Assembly: GCF_000006405.1 (NCBI RefSeq)
Contig: NW_003207677.1
Coordinates: 558,508-621,432, forward strand
Direction of reading: 5' to 3'
DNA length: 62,925 nucleotides
From: Perkinsus marinus ATCC 50983
Taxonomy: Eukaryota > Perkinsozoa > Perkinsida > Perkinsidae
Part shown: positions 39,870 through 52,499 of the stretch, piece by piece
Layout: each line of letters starts with the position of its first letter
Numbering within the stretch: the first letter of the stretch is position 1
Notes under the pieces: generated by a model
What the model was told of the DNA's origin: nothing
What the model saw: only the letters and a program-made list of their open reading frames with translations
Databases searched by the model: none
Position numbers and translations under genes: made by a program

Positions 39870-42800
39870 AAATCGCTCTTCACGCTGATAGGCACGACCA
39901 CGGGCTGTACTCGGCCATGCAAGCCCTAGAGTCCGAGACCAATACAAACCTTTGCGTTCCCCATGCTAATGATGCCGTAAGTCAACACTTACCGTCGGCT
40001 CGGAGTGAACCGTCCTTAGGTTGAGTACTTCCGTTCGGTGGTCATGGCTGGGCGTTGGGATGACCTGTTGAGACTCGTGAGGAAGTTGTAGGTAGCTGCC
40101 ATGGGATGCCACAGAGCGACCAAGGCCAGGTACTCGTCCACTTCGACGGCAGAGCAGGAAGCTGCACAGTTCAGAGTACATAGACAAGTAGGGCCACTCG
40201 GTGGACCGCACCGAAGGCGTGTCGCTCAGGAGTTTCTGGAGCTCCTATTTCTCACTGAGGAAGACGAGAAGGTCCGTGAGGGAGCTGATGGACCAATTCA
40301 TGAGAAAGCAGTTGGTCTTGGGAGTTGAATGGAGACCAGCGCTGCTATTTTGGTTGCTTCGATTTTAGTTGGTCCGGGACATGGTCCAAGTGCTAGAGAA
40401 AATACAACCTCTGTGTTCTGAGGCTGAGTGGGTCTACCTAGAATAGATAGATCCTAGTCTGGACCACAGATACGCTGAGCTGCATGAGACGCTAACTGTC
40501 CCGACGCTAGACAAGTATCGGCAGGAGTGGCACGGCCGGGCTGGGGGACGGTGGGAGCGACTCACGGTCATGAAGTCGTGACAAGCAGCATCTAGGTACG
40601 GACTATGGCGCAGTTACGTACCTAGGCTTATGGAGGTGTACGGCACTGAGGGTTGGACAGAAGAAGACTGTGAGGAAGGGTTTTGTCAATGGACCATGCT
40701 GGGGTCAGGTGGGATGCTCGTCCCTGAGGGCTGCACTGGAGAGGATACTCTTGACGACCTCATTGGTCGAGGCCTCAGCCATGAGTACTCCCCCACCATC
40801 ACAGTGAGGCACCGCAGCACTACGCTCGTGTAGTCGGTGCCAGGCCACCGGTAGTCCCGGGTCACCAAGTGTTCCTCTATCACTGGCTAGAGACGTGGAC
40901 CAAGCTGAGGTTGGACTCGACAGTGTATACACTGAAGACTGTACTGGTTAGGCACCAGGCCAGCCAGTGAACGGTCAGCGTGTTGGTCCACCTCCGAGTC
41001 CAGGCCCAAGGGAAGACCGGCCCATCCTCACCCCTGTGGAGGCTCATGAGTCACCCGACACGAACTCCAGAAGTTAGTCTTGCTGTGGTCTCGGTGTACT
41101 ATAGTACTCATGGAACAGATCAGAGCGAGGGTAAGCCAGTGGTATTCCCTAAGGGGGTAAGGATCGACATTCCATGGGAGCCCGAGCCGGCTAGAAGGAC
41201 CTCCGGCCACTCGGACGAGAGAGAGTCAGTGAGGGACAGCCGACAGGTGGTTACCTTACTCGTGGGCTCGCAGATTGTGGAGATCTAGGTTTCTGTTGGG
41301 TCGACGACTGCGTGGCAGTGGGGCTCATCAGAAAGGCAAACGAATATCAGCCGGACTGTCGCGGACTCCATTGGTGAGACGATTTGGTTATGTTGGTCAA
41401 GGAGTGGTCAGTCGGTGCATTACAGGGCCACGTATGGGAACCCCCACAGGAAGCAGTAGTGGTCAGGTAAGCACCTTCCCTCGACTGAGCTCATTCCTCG
41501 TTATGAAAATTCGCACCCGAATTGGTGGAGAAGTGCAAAAAAACCAACAAGAAATTTCCCGAAACCTCTGTTATTTTCGTCATTGTTACAACACATGTTG
41601 TTTACTACGCGGATGTTCCCACACTGGCCAGGCCCATCATCGATCCTCTCCAAGCCTTCACGGTACACCCCCCAGACCACCGACCCCCGAAGCGAAGGAG
41701 CGACGCCGTTCAGGCGAACAGAGAGGTAGAGGGCCTCTGCGGTGGTTCTCGAGGATACTAGCTGGATCCAGATTTGGGTCTACAAGGAGGAGCATCGGCA
41801 TATGTTAGCAGTGGACCAGTCCAGGATCGCATACAAGTCACTCAGATCTGGCAGTATGAGGACACGCAGGCCATACGCTGTGTCTCCTTCAGTCCTTGTG
41901 GCCGTTATCTTGGCATTGGTAGGCATGACCACATTTTCCTTGGATTTATGTTCGCGATCACTCGCCGAACTCATCTACGGCACGACTGTATGATTTCTTG
42001 TTGACTGAAAACTTCCTAACTTCCGATATAGTAGTGCCACAAGACAAAGTGATAGCCATACAACCTCGCCTGTATGGTCGTGTCTCCCTCCGCAGTTCTC
42101 TTCATACAAAGTTGTACATTCCTCAAGCAATTCACTTCGACTTCAATTCCGTGGTGTACGAATACCTGCTGTCTATAAGTGGCTGTCATTATCAAGGCAC
42201 TATGCAGAGCCTTGTCTATAGTTTCCTCGCAATCTCGGGCCCTAGGCGAATGCAGTACGCAGGGCCCCTCCTGTCCCTGCCCTTGCCGTGGTCCCTAGGC
42301 CTTAGATTGTTCCTGGTGTGATGTAGGCACCAACAGTCGGTCGATGATAATATGTGATGTGGAAGCCATAGAGGATGGGGACACTGTAGAGCTCCTCAGA
42401 CGGGACAAGTACCACGCTGGCTCGATGTGAGCTGATACAGCAGGATGAGGACCCCCTAGGGTTGGGCAGATACTGCATGTCGTGGTCACCAGAGAGCATG
42501 GTCTTGGTCACTGGTTCCAACGACCAGAGCTTACAGGTCATGTTCTTTGATCATGGTCTGACACTCGACAACGCCCGAGAGCGCAGATGGTATCCACAAG
42601 CAGGTAAACTGTGAGGTCAATCAGTCCTGGTCTAGATGGCTTTCACAGGGACTATTCGAACGGTCTGCGCGGCGAGTTTGACAACTTTCCTCAGTGGTTC
42701 GAGTAATGAGCACTGTGTTAGAGTGTGGGACGTAAGGGCCAGTTGGGAGGGTAGACCGCGAGCTCTCATATATCAGTAACGATTTCGAAAGTTCCAGTTT

Positions 42801-44132
42801 CAATTCGATTCGCAATAGCTAGTTATCATACCTATGCTCTATTGAAGTCTCAGCTCAAAACTCTCATTCGTTGACGGAAAATGCCGATTTTTCCGAAATT
42901 GCCGGAGGAAAAAAAGTACGCTCTTTATATTTAGGTGGACAGAGATAGTAGTAAGGCTACGTTGGGTGGTCCGAGATGGACAGATGCTATGCCTGGCAAT
43001 GTAAGAAGACTCCTTGAGGAAGGCGTTCACTGCATTACCCTCAGGCTCTGTCTCTTAGCTGTGGCCACCAGGATGATGGAGTACTTGTTGCCGTTGGCTC
43101 ATCTGGTGGAGGAGTCTCTATCTGGTGAGTGTTGGGGTCCAAGAGTCCTCTTGGGGTGATAGAAAGGAGACATAGACGAGATCGATAGTGTCACGCACTC
43201 GATGTGAATAGGTCTAATGTGCTCCTCGTAACGCATCCGCAGAGTTGCCGTAACTCTCTGCTATAGTAATGATATTGTAGCATGTGTTGTTCATGGCCTT
43301 GTCCGGTTTGGGCCCAGCATAGGACCTTTCGGTCAACACGTACCACACGCCCAGTCCAGGTAAGTACTGTCATGATGGTCATCAGGTCCCTAAGGTCATG
43401 CACTCCGGTATGGACCCCTCCTGGGGAAATGCATCACCGAGAAGCCAATAGTGTGAGTATATCTCCCGACACAAGTACGAGCCTTCACCTTGGTCCATTG
43501 GGGATGATCCTCCCCAGTGTATATCGGTGCGGGCTTCGAGGACGGCACTGTTGCCATATGGGACACGCGCTCTACTGCTCAGCGACCTCTCGTTTACCGA
43601 CCATCTGCACACAGTGACAGCTGCCGGTAAACGCCTGGCAGTGTTGAAATAGAACTTCAGCTCCGCAGGGGATTTCCAAAGCCACATTATGAAAGTCCAC
43701 TCCGGAGATATACGAAGATCAACAAAAATTCTCGGAAATTTCACCGGAACTTTACGACTGTCGTCAATACGCGTAGTTGATCATGTGTATGTCTCTCTGG
43801 TTCGGCCACTGGACCAGTGATAGGATTCCTGGTCTGACCGTACCTAGGGTTTCCTTATTGTTAGTGCCGTGGCTTTGATGACAGACTTCGGCAATAAGAG
43901 ACCGAAAATAGCAAGTGTGGGGTTCGACAACACTCTGACCATCACCAACGGGACAGGAGCCACGGACTGTACACTGCGTGGTGAGATAGCGTCACGCGCC
44001 ATGAAATTACCCTGAGAGTATGTTTCAGAGCATACCGACCGTGTGGTTGGCGTCAGTTGGTGTGGACAAAGGAGGATGCTGATAAGCTCGAGCGCTGATG
44101 CCGTTGCTAGATGTTTCAAACTCGCGTGCTGA
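39870..44132 (+). CDS. LisH/CTLH-type WD40-repeat protein (WDR47- or WDR26-like), multi-exon
   Basis: The first recognised exon reads ALHADRHDHGLYSAMQALES (LisH-like), then VEYFRSVVMAGRWDDLLRLV, a clear CTLH motif, then AQEFLELLFLTEEDEKVRE. WD40 blades follow: IWQYEDTQAIRCVSFSPCGR (41.85 kb), YCMSWSPESMVLVTGSNDQS (42.5 kb), TIRTVCAASLTTFLSGSSNE with HCVRVWD (42.65 kb), VYIGAGFEDGTVAIWDTR (43.5 kb), KIASVGFDNTLTI (43.92 kb) and, in the last exon, HTDRVVGVSWCGQRRMLISS with SADAVARCFKLA, stop at 44,130-44,132. LisH-CTLH-WD40 proteins act as scaffolds, in microtubule regulation (WDR47) or the GID/CTLH ubiquitin ligase (WDR26). The blade order and first Met are not fully resolved. Two worn MITE-H copies lie in its introns, and copy 14 just upstream. 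Confidence 0.7.
41453..41626 (+). mobile_element. MITE-H copy 15 (in WD40 gene)
   Basis: TTCCCTCGACTGAGCTCATT near the start, TTACAACACATGTTG and ATGTTCCCACACTG at the end. The start is approximate. Confidence 0.7.
43650..43795 (+). mobile_element. MITE-H copy 16, worn (in WD40 gene)
   Basis: AAATTCTCGGAAATTTCACC, GTCGTCAATACGCGTAGTTG and ATCATGTGTATGTCTC match the family interior and 3' part. Both ends are eroded. Confidence 0.55.
43991..44007 (-). other. GC-rich word, copy 5
   Basis: Minus strand reads AATTTCATGGCGCGTGAC, inside the 48-bp last intron of the plus-strand WD40 gene, so antisense to it. Confidence 0.6.
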
Positions 44133-44734
44133 TTGTATAATTCGAGATTTGAGTTTACTATATCGGGAAGTGAACTAACACTATTGCATCAGAAAAGAAA
44201 CACAAATACATGCATGACTGGTGATCCTGGTCTAGCTCCATGCATTGGATGATGTTGGAGACAACTCGTGCACGACTGGAGTGCCGGATGGAACGATTAT
44301 GCTAGTTTAATCAACCATGAACTAATAAGAGCAGTCACTCAGAAAGAAAAAAGTACGAGGGATGCACAGCGAGGACGATGTGTGGGATAAAGAGATCACC
44401 ACTGAGTCTGAACATGCCCTCGGGCCGGCCAACACGTCAGAACTGGCGAAGCGCCTACGACCTTTGGGCATACAACGACCACAACTCAGGCCTGAACGAG
44501 GGCATCTATCTAGTCATTCTTTGATGACACCCTAAACCATCATGTTCTCATACCGGGACCAGTTTACCTGTCAGAGCCATCAAAAACGACGCTAGTATTT
44601 TTCGGGCGCGCGCTAACTAATGCTCGTTTTTCGTGCAACTTGCAAGAATCTGTCAGCGCAAGATTTCGGATCGCGACGGTCGCTGGTCAACAATTTGAGT
44701 TTCTATCAGCCATTACCCAATCCTGAATTTAATA
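44133..44734. other. Intergenic stretch between WD40 gene and pseudokinase
   Basis: About 600 bp with no recognisable exon. Probably the 3' flank of one gene and the promoter of the next. Confidence 0.4.
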
Positions 44735-46913
44735 ATGTCGCGGATCACCCTTGCCTTAGCAGCTCTGCTTATCGACAGTCTCAGTGGCTTCGACCACGAG
44801 GTGAGCATTTGGTCCTCGGAGTCGGACCAAGTGGTCCTTGGGTCAACCAAGTTATTACACGTGTTGCTCACTGTTCAGTTACATCACAACAAGCCGGTCT
44901 CACTGGTCCTCCCTAAGGGCCCGTTTATCCTACATGAAAGGTGACCAGTCTGGTCTGTCCCTTTGGCACTTCCTTCACAGACTTTTCCAAGCTCGCAATG
45001 GAGTGGTATTCCGAGTGACCGATTCCAACAAGAACGACTACGCCCTTAAGGCTGTGTCCCTACCTGTGGACACGGACCAGGAGAGGAAGATTCACACGCT
45101 GGGCCAGTTCAACAGAGAGAAGATGTGGTTCGGAAAGACCAACACGGTCCAGTGCGCTGCTATAGGTGAACTAATGTGGGCCTGTCCGTGAATACTACGA
45201 CTTCTTTTCTCAGGTTCTGCTAAGCCTGGTCAGACCGTCACCTGTCCAAACCACCACGTGCTCTACGGGTGAGATCAGCCCAGTGACAGGTCCACGAGCT
45301 TAGGTGTGTCGTACTAGGTTTGGTCACGACGTCAGTGACATTCAATACGAGAACGGCACTAAAGTCCCTGTCACCAGTGGTGTCACCATGGTCGTTCCCA
45401 AGGCATCTGGCCGGAAATCTGAGGACGTCAAGAACATATAGTGAGCCATCCTCAGAGTGGGCCTCGATGACAAGCGTATACAGTTTCGGGAGTAACATCT
45501 TGATGCAGTACATGCCTGGTGGTCGCCTTGTCGATCTCCTTCAACCAGCAGCAGACCAACAGGGCTACATTGGAGAGTTCTCTAGCATGATCACGAGGTG
45601 GTGGTCTATGAGGACAACGACGTCTCAGAGGAATGTTGATTTTAATAGGTTCCCTCTGTTCCAGAAGATCGCCCCTCAGCTGGTCACCAGTCTTAGATTT
45701 CTCCACTCGAAAGCCCACATGGTAGGTATCGTCAACGTCGCGCTAAATGACCTCCTTTATATCACTCAGATTCATTTGGGCATGTCACCAAAAACAGTCC
45801 TATGCTCCGATAATAAGTGCAGTGACGCGGCCATATTTGAGTACTTCAATACTTGGGATGGGAAGGTTCCCACTCCGGTAGCAACAACTGTTCATACCAT
45901 CATTTGCCCGTATCACAACGTGTCCCTCAGAGCACCCCACCGGCGGCTAGCGAGCTCATGCAGGACTCAGTAGTCCTCGCCACTGGAGCTGAGGACGGGA
46001 AAAACTCGTAAGTGGTCTTGCCTGAAGTCATGGTAGGTCGCGAAATCTGTTCTCAGGGAGACTAAGGAAATTCGCAGTTTACTGAGCAGCCCTTCCCTTA
46101 CCTTCGACGAGGCAAAGAGTGTGGACTGGTGAGTCGTACAGGGGAAACAGCGGAGTCGGTGTAAACCAATGTTGGAGTATATATTTGCTCCCCTCAGCTG
46201 AGCTCAGGAGTTCCTGATTCGTCAATTCTGGTGAAAGTATACAAAAATCGATAAAAATTTCCCACAATCTCCTCAGATTAGCATATTGTCACCAACACGT
46301 GCAGTTGACCATGTGCAGGTTTTCCCACACTGGTATCAACATTCTCATAATTTACATATAGCAACAACGATTAGTATCGGTCCGTTGTCAGGTATGCCCT
46401 CGGTGGCACTCTGTTCAACATCATTTCCGGCACCAGAGCAGTGGTGGATGAACGCAAGTTGAATAATCCTTCGGTTGCTCTACAGGCCGAGAAGGTCGTG
46501 GCCCCTGAGGTAAGACCACCAGGACCAGCGTGGAAGGACCAACATATTGCTGTTCAGAACAAGAAGCGCAATAGTGCTGTCCACATGCTCACCGCGTCTC
46601 TGTCCAAGTCGATGAGATCTGAGGTCAGTAAAGCCCCCCTTGAAAATCGACATTATTGGTGACTTAGGTGGTCGAGTCGATGCTCCTGATCGACGGACTC
46701 CTTCAAGAGGACCGTAAGCGCCGTATCTCATTCGACATTGAGGACGCCACGACACCCGCGGTCCAGCAGAAGGAGGCGGTCGCCAAGCAGAGCCTCAGAG
46801 CTGGCAGAAGAACGTCCCTGCAGAAAGCCGCCGTCCCTGATGTTATTGAGGCACCGATCCCCCATGGTAAGCGGCAGGGGGTATTGCATTCATCGAAGAT
46901 AGTTTATGATTAG
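44735..46913 (+). CDS. Protein pseudokinase with N-terminal signal peptide, multi-exon
   Basis: ATG 44735 begins MSRITLALAALLIDSLSG, a good signal peptide. Exon 2 (44981-45165) joins across a 40-bp intron: RLFQARNGVVFRVTDSNKND then YALKAVSL, the glycine-loop strand and the ATP-anchoring lysine. Later: YFGSNILMQYMPGGRLVDLL (hinge), FQKIAPQLVTSLRFLHSKAH (helix E), then IHLGMSPKTVLCSDN where active kinases have HRDLKPEN. So the catalytic Asp, the Lys and the Asn are replaced. AIFEYFNTWDGK stands where DFG belongs. TPPAASELM fits APE; YALGGTLFNIISGT is helix F; LLIDGLLQEDRKRRISF is subdomain XI with its Arg. Stop at 46,911-46,913. Introns are about 40-53 bp, except one enlarged by a MITE-H. With a signal peptide and no membrane segment seen, it may be secreted or lie in an organelle; role unknown. 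Confidence 0.8.
46167..46332 (+). mobile_element. MITE-H copy 17 (in pseudokinase intron)
   Basis: CAATGTTGGAGTATATATTT at the start, CAGGTTTTCCCACACTG at the end. Flanking octamers GTGTAAAC and GTATCAAC match at 6 of 8. Confidence 0.85.
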
Positions 46914-47945
46914 TGACCAACACGACTGGCGTGAACTGTGGGGAGTATATGAAACAAGGAGGAAGCCAAGTCGGGAAGAATTCCCATTTGGGCGCCTTCA
47001 CACCTAATCGTAAGAACGCCAGGATCTGTATGGGCTGTGTTTATGCAGAGTTGGTTCAGATACTCCCACGTTCATGAAAGGCATGTGTGTGCCAGTATGA
47101 AGCCGACGAACTCCGATGAGTTCGAAAGTGCAAAGAATGGTGGTTGTTGAGATGATGAATAGTTGTGTTCAGTATATAGAATCCGCTAAAAGGATCACTT
47201 TCGCCCGTACTGAAGCTTGTAGAAAACGGTGCACTTTATCCAGACTGTTACGGCCACACTAGCCCCACTATGGGGACGATTAGTCCAGCTGTGGTTATGC
47301 AATCGACGTTCATCGTACACCGGTGTAATACACTTTCCTCACTGCGACTGTATAACTTTTCCCTAATGCGGGGCAATTGCGAATTACAACACATTTTGGT
47401 TTCTCCACTTGGTCAGGAACACATTGTCCAAGAAATCTCCATGTTAGTGTCAAGAAGGGAAGTGCGACATGTCATTTTTAAACCGACGAGTCTCTGTTTA
47501 CGATATGTCATGGCACATGCCATTTCGTGGACGCCGATATCTGCGAGTCATGGATTGTGACGTAAAACGGCAGTGCATACCAAAATTTAGTGAAGTTTTA
47601 CTTTGATATGTAACTGCAATCGGTTGTATATACCCCTTGCCTTGCTACTGAGATCAGGCGAGCGCCGACAGTTGATCTATTGTGTTTAGAAAGTTGAACA
47701 CTCAAAAACGGCAATCTGTTGATGTCGATACAATTCCACGGCGTGGCCCGGAATGAGTACGTGAAATAATCACATATTCAACTTCCAAAATACCGAAAGA
47801 ACATCGGTGAAATTGGTCCAGTATCTCCGAGAATAGTATTAGAACAGCCCCGTGTACTGCATTTGCGCAACACTCCTGCAAGTGAGCCAACAAGACATTC
47901 ATGATATGCCATGATTACGAAGATGGGCACCATACTGTAGTCAAC
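46914..47945. other. Intergenic stretch between convergent genes
   Basis: About 1 kb with no recognisable coding exon or repeat. Confidence 0.4.
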
Positions 47946-50900
47946 TTAGAATATGAATCCGGCTAGGAGTCGGAGGTCATTGAATTTCGCCGAACCAGTA
48001 CGCTTCCCGAGGCCCTTCGACCACTCCACCGTCGACTTGGGCCCACAGAAGATACGCTCATGCCAATCCCAAGAGCCTGAACTCATCGAGAAATAACCCG
48101 GAGCATGCCCCAACATTGCATGGTACCTTCTTGGCATCAGCCTGGGCTCGGAAGCCCTTCTTGGCCAGCTTGGCCTCGGCATCGTCACTCAACGACGAGT
48201 CACTTGACCACAATTCGCCAATCTGCATGGGGACATAACACAAACACTTTGAATGAAACCGCATTGCCTTACACCGGTAATTTCCTCGACCTCATGCTTC
48301 ATCATATGTATTACTCTTTGCCCTTGTGGGCCTACTAGAGACACTATTGGCGAGGACTACCGGGTGTAGACCTACCTTCGACAGGACCATGCTTAGGTTG
48401 GAGCCGATGGTCCGAAGCCTCGTTTACGACAGAATCTGCCACAGAGATTCACCCCAATGCCCTCGCTGGATAATCTAGTTGTCCTTACCTGGACTGACTT
48501 CGGTTGGTCCTTCCTTCACGGGTACAACAAGCTCCTCTCTAGATGGTAACTAGAGACCACAGCTCAGCACCATCGGACCGGACCATGACCCACCTCCGCG
48601 GGGACCGGACCAGCGGTTTCAGAGACCGTGGTCTCTACCGGAGTGGGCCGGGCCGGCTCATGTCCTCGACTGACCCTCCGTACTTGCGGTATTGGGGGCC
48701 TTGGGCGCACAGCAGGAACCTGAGACCAGCAGGGATCAGCAAGACCCAGCCCTCAGACACCAGAACCACCCTAGGTCCAACACTTCTCTCTGAGCCACTA
48801 TGGTCAGCCGACTGGGCCTGAAGGGACAACGAATGAACCACAGAGCCCCTCGGCTGACGAACTGAGCCCACCTCAGTAGGAGGTGTCACTGGCCGGTTGC
48901 CACTTTCCCTCGGGGACTCAATGACCTGACCGGGACCGGTTGAGCCGGCACGACTCCATCCCCCCTGCAACTTACTGGTGGGGGCTGAGCTTCCGGATAT
49001 CTGTACACTTGAGGCCACACCAAGCCCTTACCATGGTGGTCATTGTCAGGACCAAATACTTCCATTTTCTGGTATATGAACATATTGTGGTAATAATTCA
49101 CATCGGTTGTGACCACTCCACCTCCCTCAACTCTGTGGTGCTCACTGTGGACCACCTGCTCAGGCTGGCCCACAGTAGCAGCAGTGTCTCGACGACCAAA
49201 CATGACCCGGCCAGGAGGCTCAAGTCCAGAATTAGCTTGGTCGGTATGAGGGGCTCGAACCCCAGCCGAAGGCCCTTTGGCTTTTTTGAAGCCCATGGGA
49301 CCAGCTGATTTGGGTACGGCATGTCCCTGCGTGAGGGGCGGTCCATCACCACGTGTCTTAGTAACCGCAGATGCCCGCTTGAAAGCGGCTCGACCCTTCT
49401 TTGCCGGACTGGGAGAGGTGTCATGTGCTGGACCAAGATCAGCTCCCTGATTCTGATGGGCATGGGCCACGGGTGGACCACCCACTGGTACTGAGTGATC
49501 ACTCGGTTTGGACGATGGTAATGGGGCATCGTGATGTTGCGGAACCGGATCTAACCTCTCTGTAGACCCGACTTGACTAAGCTCCTCCACAGGGTGGACC
49601 GGACCAGGCCCCCTCTCCACAGGGTGGACCGAACCAGGCCCCCTCTCCACAGGGTGGACCGGACCAGGCCCCCTCTCCACAGGGTGGACCGGACCAGGCC
49701 CCCTCTCCACAGGGTGGACCGGACCAGGCCCCCTCTCCACAGGATGGACCGTACCAGGCCCCCTCTCGACAGGGTGGACCGGGCCAAGCTTCTCCATAGA
49801 TTGGACCGGACCAGGACCCCTCTCCACAGGGTGGACCTGATCAGGCTCCTTCCCCACAGGATGGACCGGACCAGGCCCCCGAGCGTGCGCAAGTTGATCC
49901 AGTCTCTCAACGGGCTCGACTAGACCAAGCCGTTCAGGGTGATGGTTGAGGTTCTCGGGTGGTACCAACGAAGGGTTGTCCCCTGGGCCTATCCCTATTG
50001 GGTTATCATTGAGATGGGTTACCGTACACCTACAATGGGCACACTTAGCACCGCCCCCCGAGGGCTCGTTTGACCAGTTGCGGACCGGTAGTGGTATTAC
50101 ATTTTAAGGAGATGCCGAACTTCATGTTCTGGGTGGGCCTGACCCTGTTCCATGGCCCTAGTGAAAGCCTCCATAGCAGTCTTCTCATCCAGATCTGGTG
50201 CCTGGACAAGGCACCTCCACAAGACGCAATAGGACCATCGATATACCCACCGAAAAATGAACATGTTGTTTGGGAGGTCCTCCACTTGGGTCTACTTCCT
50301 CTACTACTCGCACATGGACCTACCCTCACCCTACTGGATCAGGAGCTGACTCTGCTGTACCCACCTTGCGCTTCATAACTAATGCGAATCCCTTCTCCAA
50401 GGCAGTACGTATGTTAGAATCTAATCATACTCCCTGAGGACCACCGCTGGGGCCCCACTGTGCTACTTCGAGCAGCTTCCTCATCAATGACTTTCAATGC
50501 GGCTCGGAGAACTGGCGCCTCCGGGGTTCGAACCGGGGGTTCTTCAGGGGGTCGAGTGATCTGACCGCGGAAACTCCCCCTCGGCAGGGGGAAAGCAGAT
50601 GCCCACCTCGAGACCAGCGGTTGGTCCACCCGACTTTCGCGTCGCTGTCCGGTATCTGATCGTGAGGGGGTCCGAGTTGGGTCGGAAGAGGAGCCCACAG
50701 AGTCTCCATGCGAGGATCGATATCACGGCACCCTCGGAGCAGGCTGGCCACCACAGTGTTGAAGGCAACCGAATCAAAGGATGGGGTGAAGTATCTATCA
50801 GGACAGCTAGTGGTCCACGAGAGGGGTCGGCGTGGGCCCACCTGTAGGCACAAATGGCCACTATGGCTTCAGACAACTTTTTGACATCATCTTGCAACCT

Positions 50901-52052
50901 TGAGTTGGACAGAGTAGAGGGTCGCTCCAGTTCGCGGAGTCGGGCCTCATTGCGTTCGGCCACGGCGAAGTCTTTGGCTAGGGCCTCTTCCATGATGGCT
51001 CTGAGACATAGTAGACTGTCCCAAGGCCATCCCGAGGGATCCCTACACTTCCCGCTCCAGGGCCTGTACTTTGAGCATTTCTCGGGCGATCAACTTGGTG
51101 TATAGACCAGAATCGCGATCTCTTCGGGCAGGGGAGGGAGGGGCTGCCACGTCGACACGTCCCTCCAACTGGAATCTAGGGACCCTCACCTCCACTTGGA
51201 ATATACCTCTCCCGATGGACCATGTTTTTGCGAACCTCAGGGGTCCGCGACCGAGAACGTGATCCTCCTGAGGTGAAGTGGTCGATGGCCACAATAATGA
51301 GCATGACCAGTGACGAGGTCACCTCCGGATGGTGGTACAGCGTGGCGTCTTTCTGGGCATAGATGGTTCCGAATGAAGTCACTAGGACCGAACATGCGTG
51401 GTGGCGGAGGTGGGGACTTCGCCACTGCATCAGTGCGATAAAGCAGATTGAGGATGAGGAGCTCACGTGGTGGATCAGGGACGATTTCACGTGCATTATG
51501 TGCCAGGGGCCTCGGCTGTGGAGACCTGGTCAATGTGGGGGGCCGCCTAGAACACCAACCCATAGGAGTTAATACATGCGTACGCTGGGGAAGGCGAAGT
51601 TTGATCCGCCCAGCCGATGAGAAACATTCGGCAGTCGGACCCACACCCACACGGGCAGGGTTCGGGTTGGTAGGATATTGCAAATTTCGCAAAAGGAATA
51701 AATGATTTCTGGTCCCGAAGCCCAACCAGGGGGCCATGCATCACCATCTCACCCGGTAGTCTGCACTGGTGACCGTCCAACCCTTTGAGGCGGCGACTTC
51801 GGAACCTAAATCAGCCGATCCGGAATAGATGGTCCCGTGAGCAGCAGATGAGAAGCTCACAAAGTTCAGTCGATGCCAATAATGTACATCCGCCTCTCTA
51901 GGTGGGGTCCGAATCGGTGATATGTGAGTCTCTGAGGGAATGCTGAGAGTCCCTCCCGATGGACCCCATGGCGTACCTGGGTCCTGATACATCTTCGGTG
52001 GTTTCCGTATCTCCCTTTGACGTTGTGGTAAAGGCCCACTGGCTAAGGGCAT
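47946..52052 (-). CDS. Uncharacterised large multi-exon protein with a decapeptide repeat
   Basis: A good first exon starts at 52052: MPLASGPLPQRQREIRKPPK to SKGWTVTSADYR, then a GTGAGATGG donor. Further minus-strand pieces: KFAISYQPEPCPCGCGSDCR (51.65 kb), KLIAREMLKVQALEREV and EEALAKDFAVAERNEARLRE (50.9-51.1 kb, coiled coil), DEKTAMEAFTRAMEQGQAHP (50.15 kb), the decapeptide GPGPVHPVER about ten times (49.59-49.89 kb), then at the 3' end LWSSDSSLSDDAEAKLAKKG and WDWHERIFCGPKSTVEWSKG to a stop at 47,946. Order and joins are tentative and it may be more than one gene. No family recognised; the repeat and composition suggest a disordered or surface/structural protein. Confidence 0.4.
49591..49887. 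repeat. About ten tandem copies of a 30-bp unit
   Basis: The unit is GGACCAGGCCCCCTCTCCAC plus AGGGTGGACC. Five central copies are nearly identical and outer ones diverge, a common pattern for repeats kept similar by slippage or unequal exchange. On the minus strand it encodes GPGPVHPVER; the frame is kept throughout, with one 27-bp unit. Confidence 0.95.
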
Positions 52053-52499
52053 GTTAATTACGATGAATGGGAGGGGGCAGAGAAACGTTTCAAGCCCTAC
52101 TCACGAGGCACATTTTACTATCAGCAACTCGAGGGGCATTGCCAGCCTTGGATGAAAACGCAATAGCTAATTTCCACTTGTGTGAGCTCAACTCATGAGC
52201 CTTACTGGAGACCAAGCCTCTACTGGTCTTCATACAACGACCAACTCTGGTTCATCAACGGAGGCAACGATCACTCCAAGACGAGAGCATATCAGTTTTT
52301 TGTACTCCACAACTTGCACATTTCCACCAGAAGCAAAGAATGGGCTTTCTTGCATTTCCTGCAAACCACCCGGGTGTAGGAATCGGCGCAGGGTCTCATC
52401 TCTGTATGAGTTCCTGCCAGAGTATAACCACGTCAAAGGCTCATATAGTATCATATCAAGTCCAAATAGAGGATAGATGGGGAGGAGGTGAGCTCCCAG

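Noticed and set aside
49573-49923. CRISPR-like array
   Set aside because: The 30-bp units are directly adjacent with no unique spacers, and they keep an open reading frame. It is a coding tandem repeat in a eukaryotic setting.
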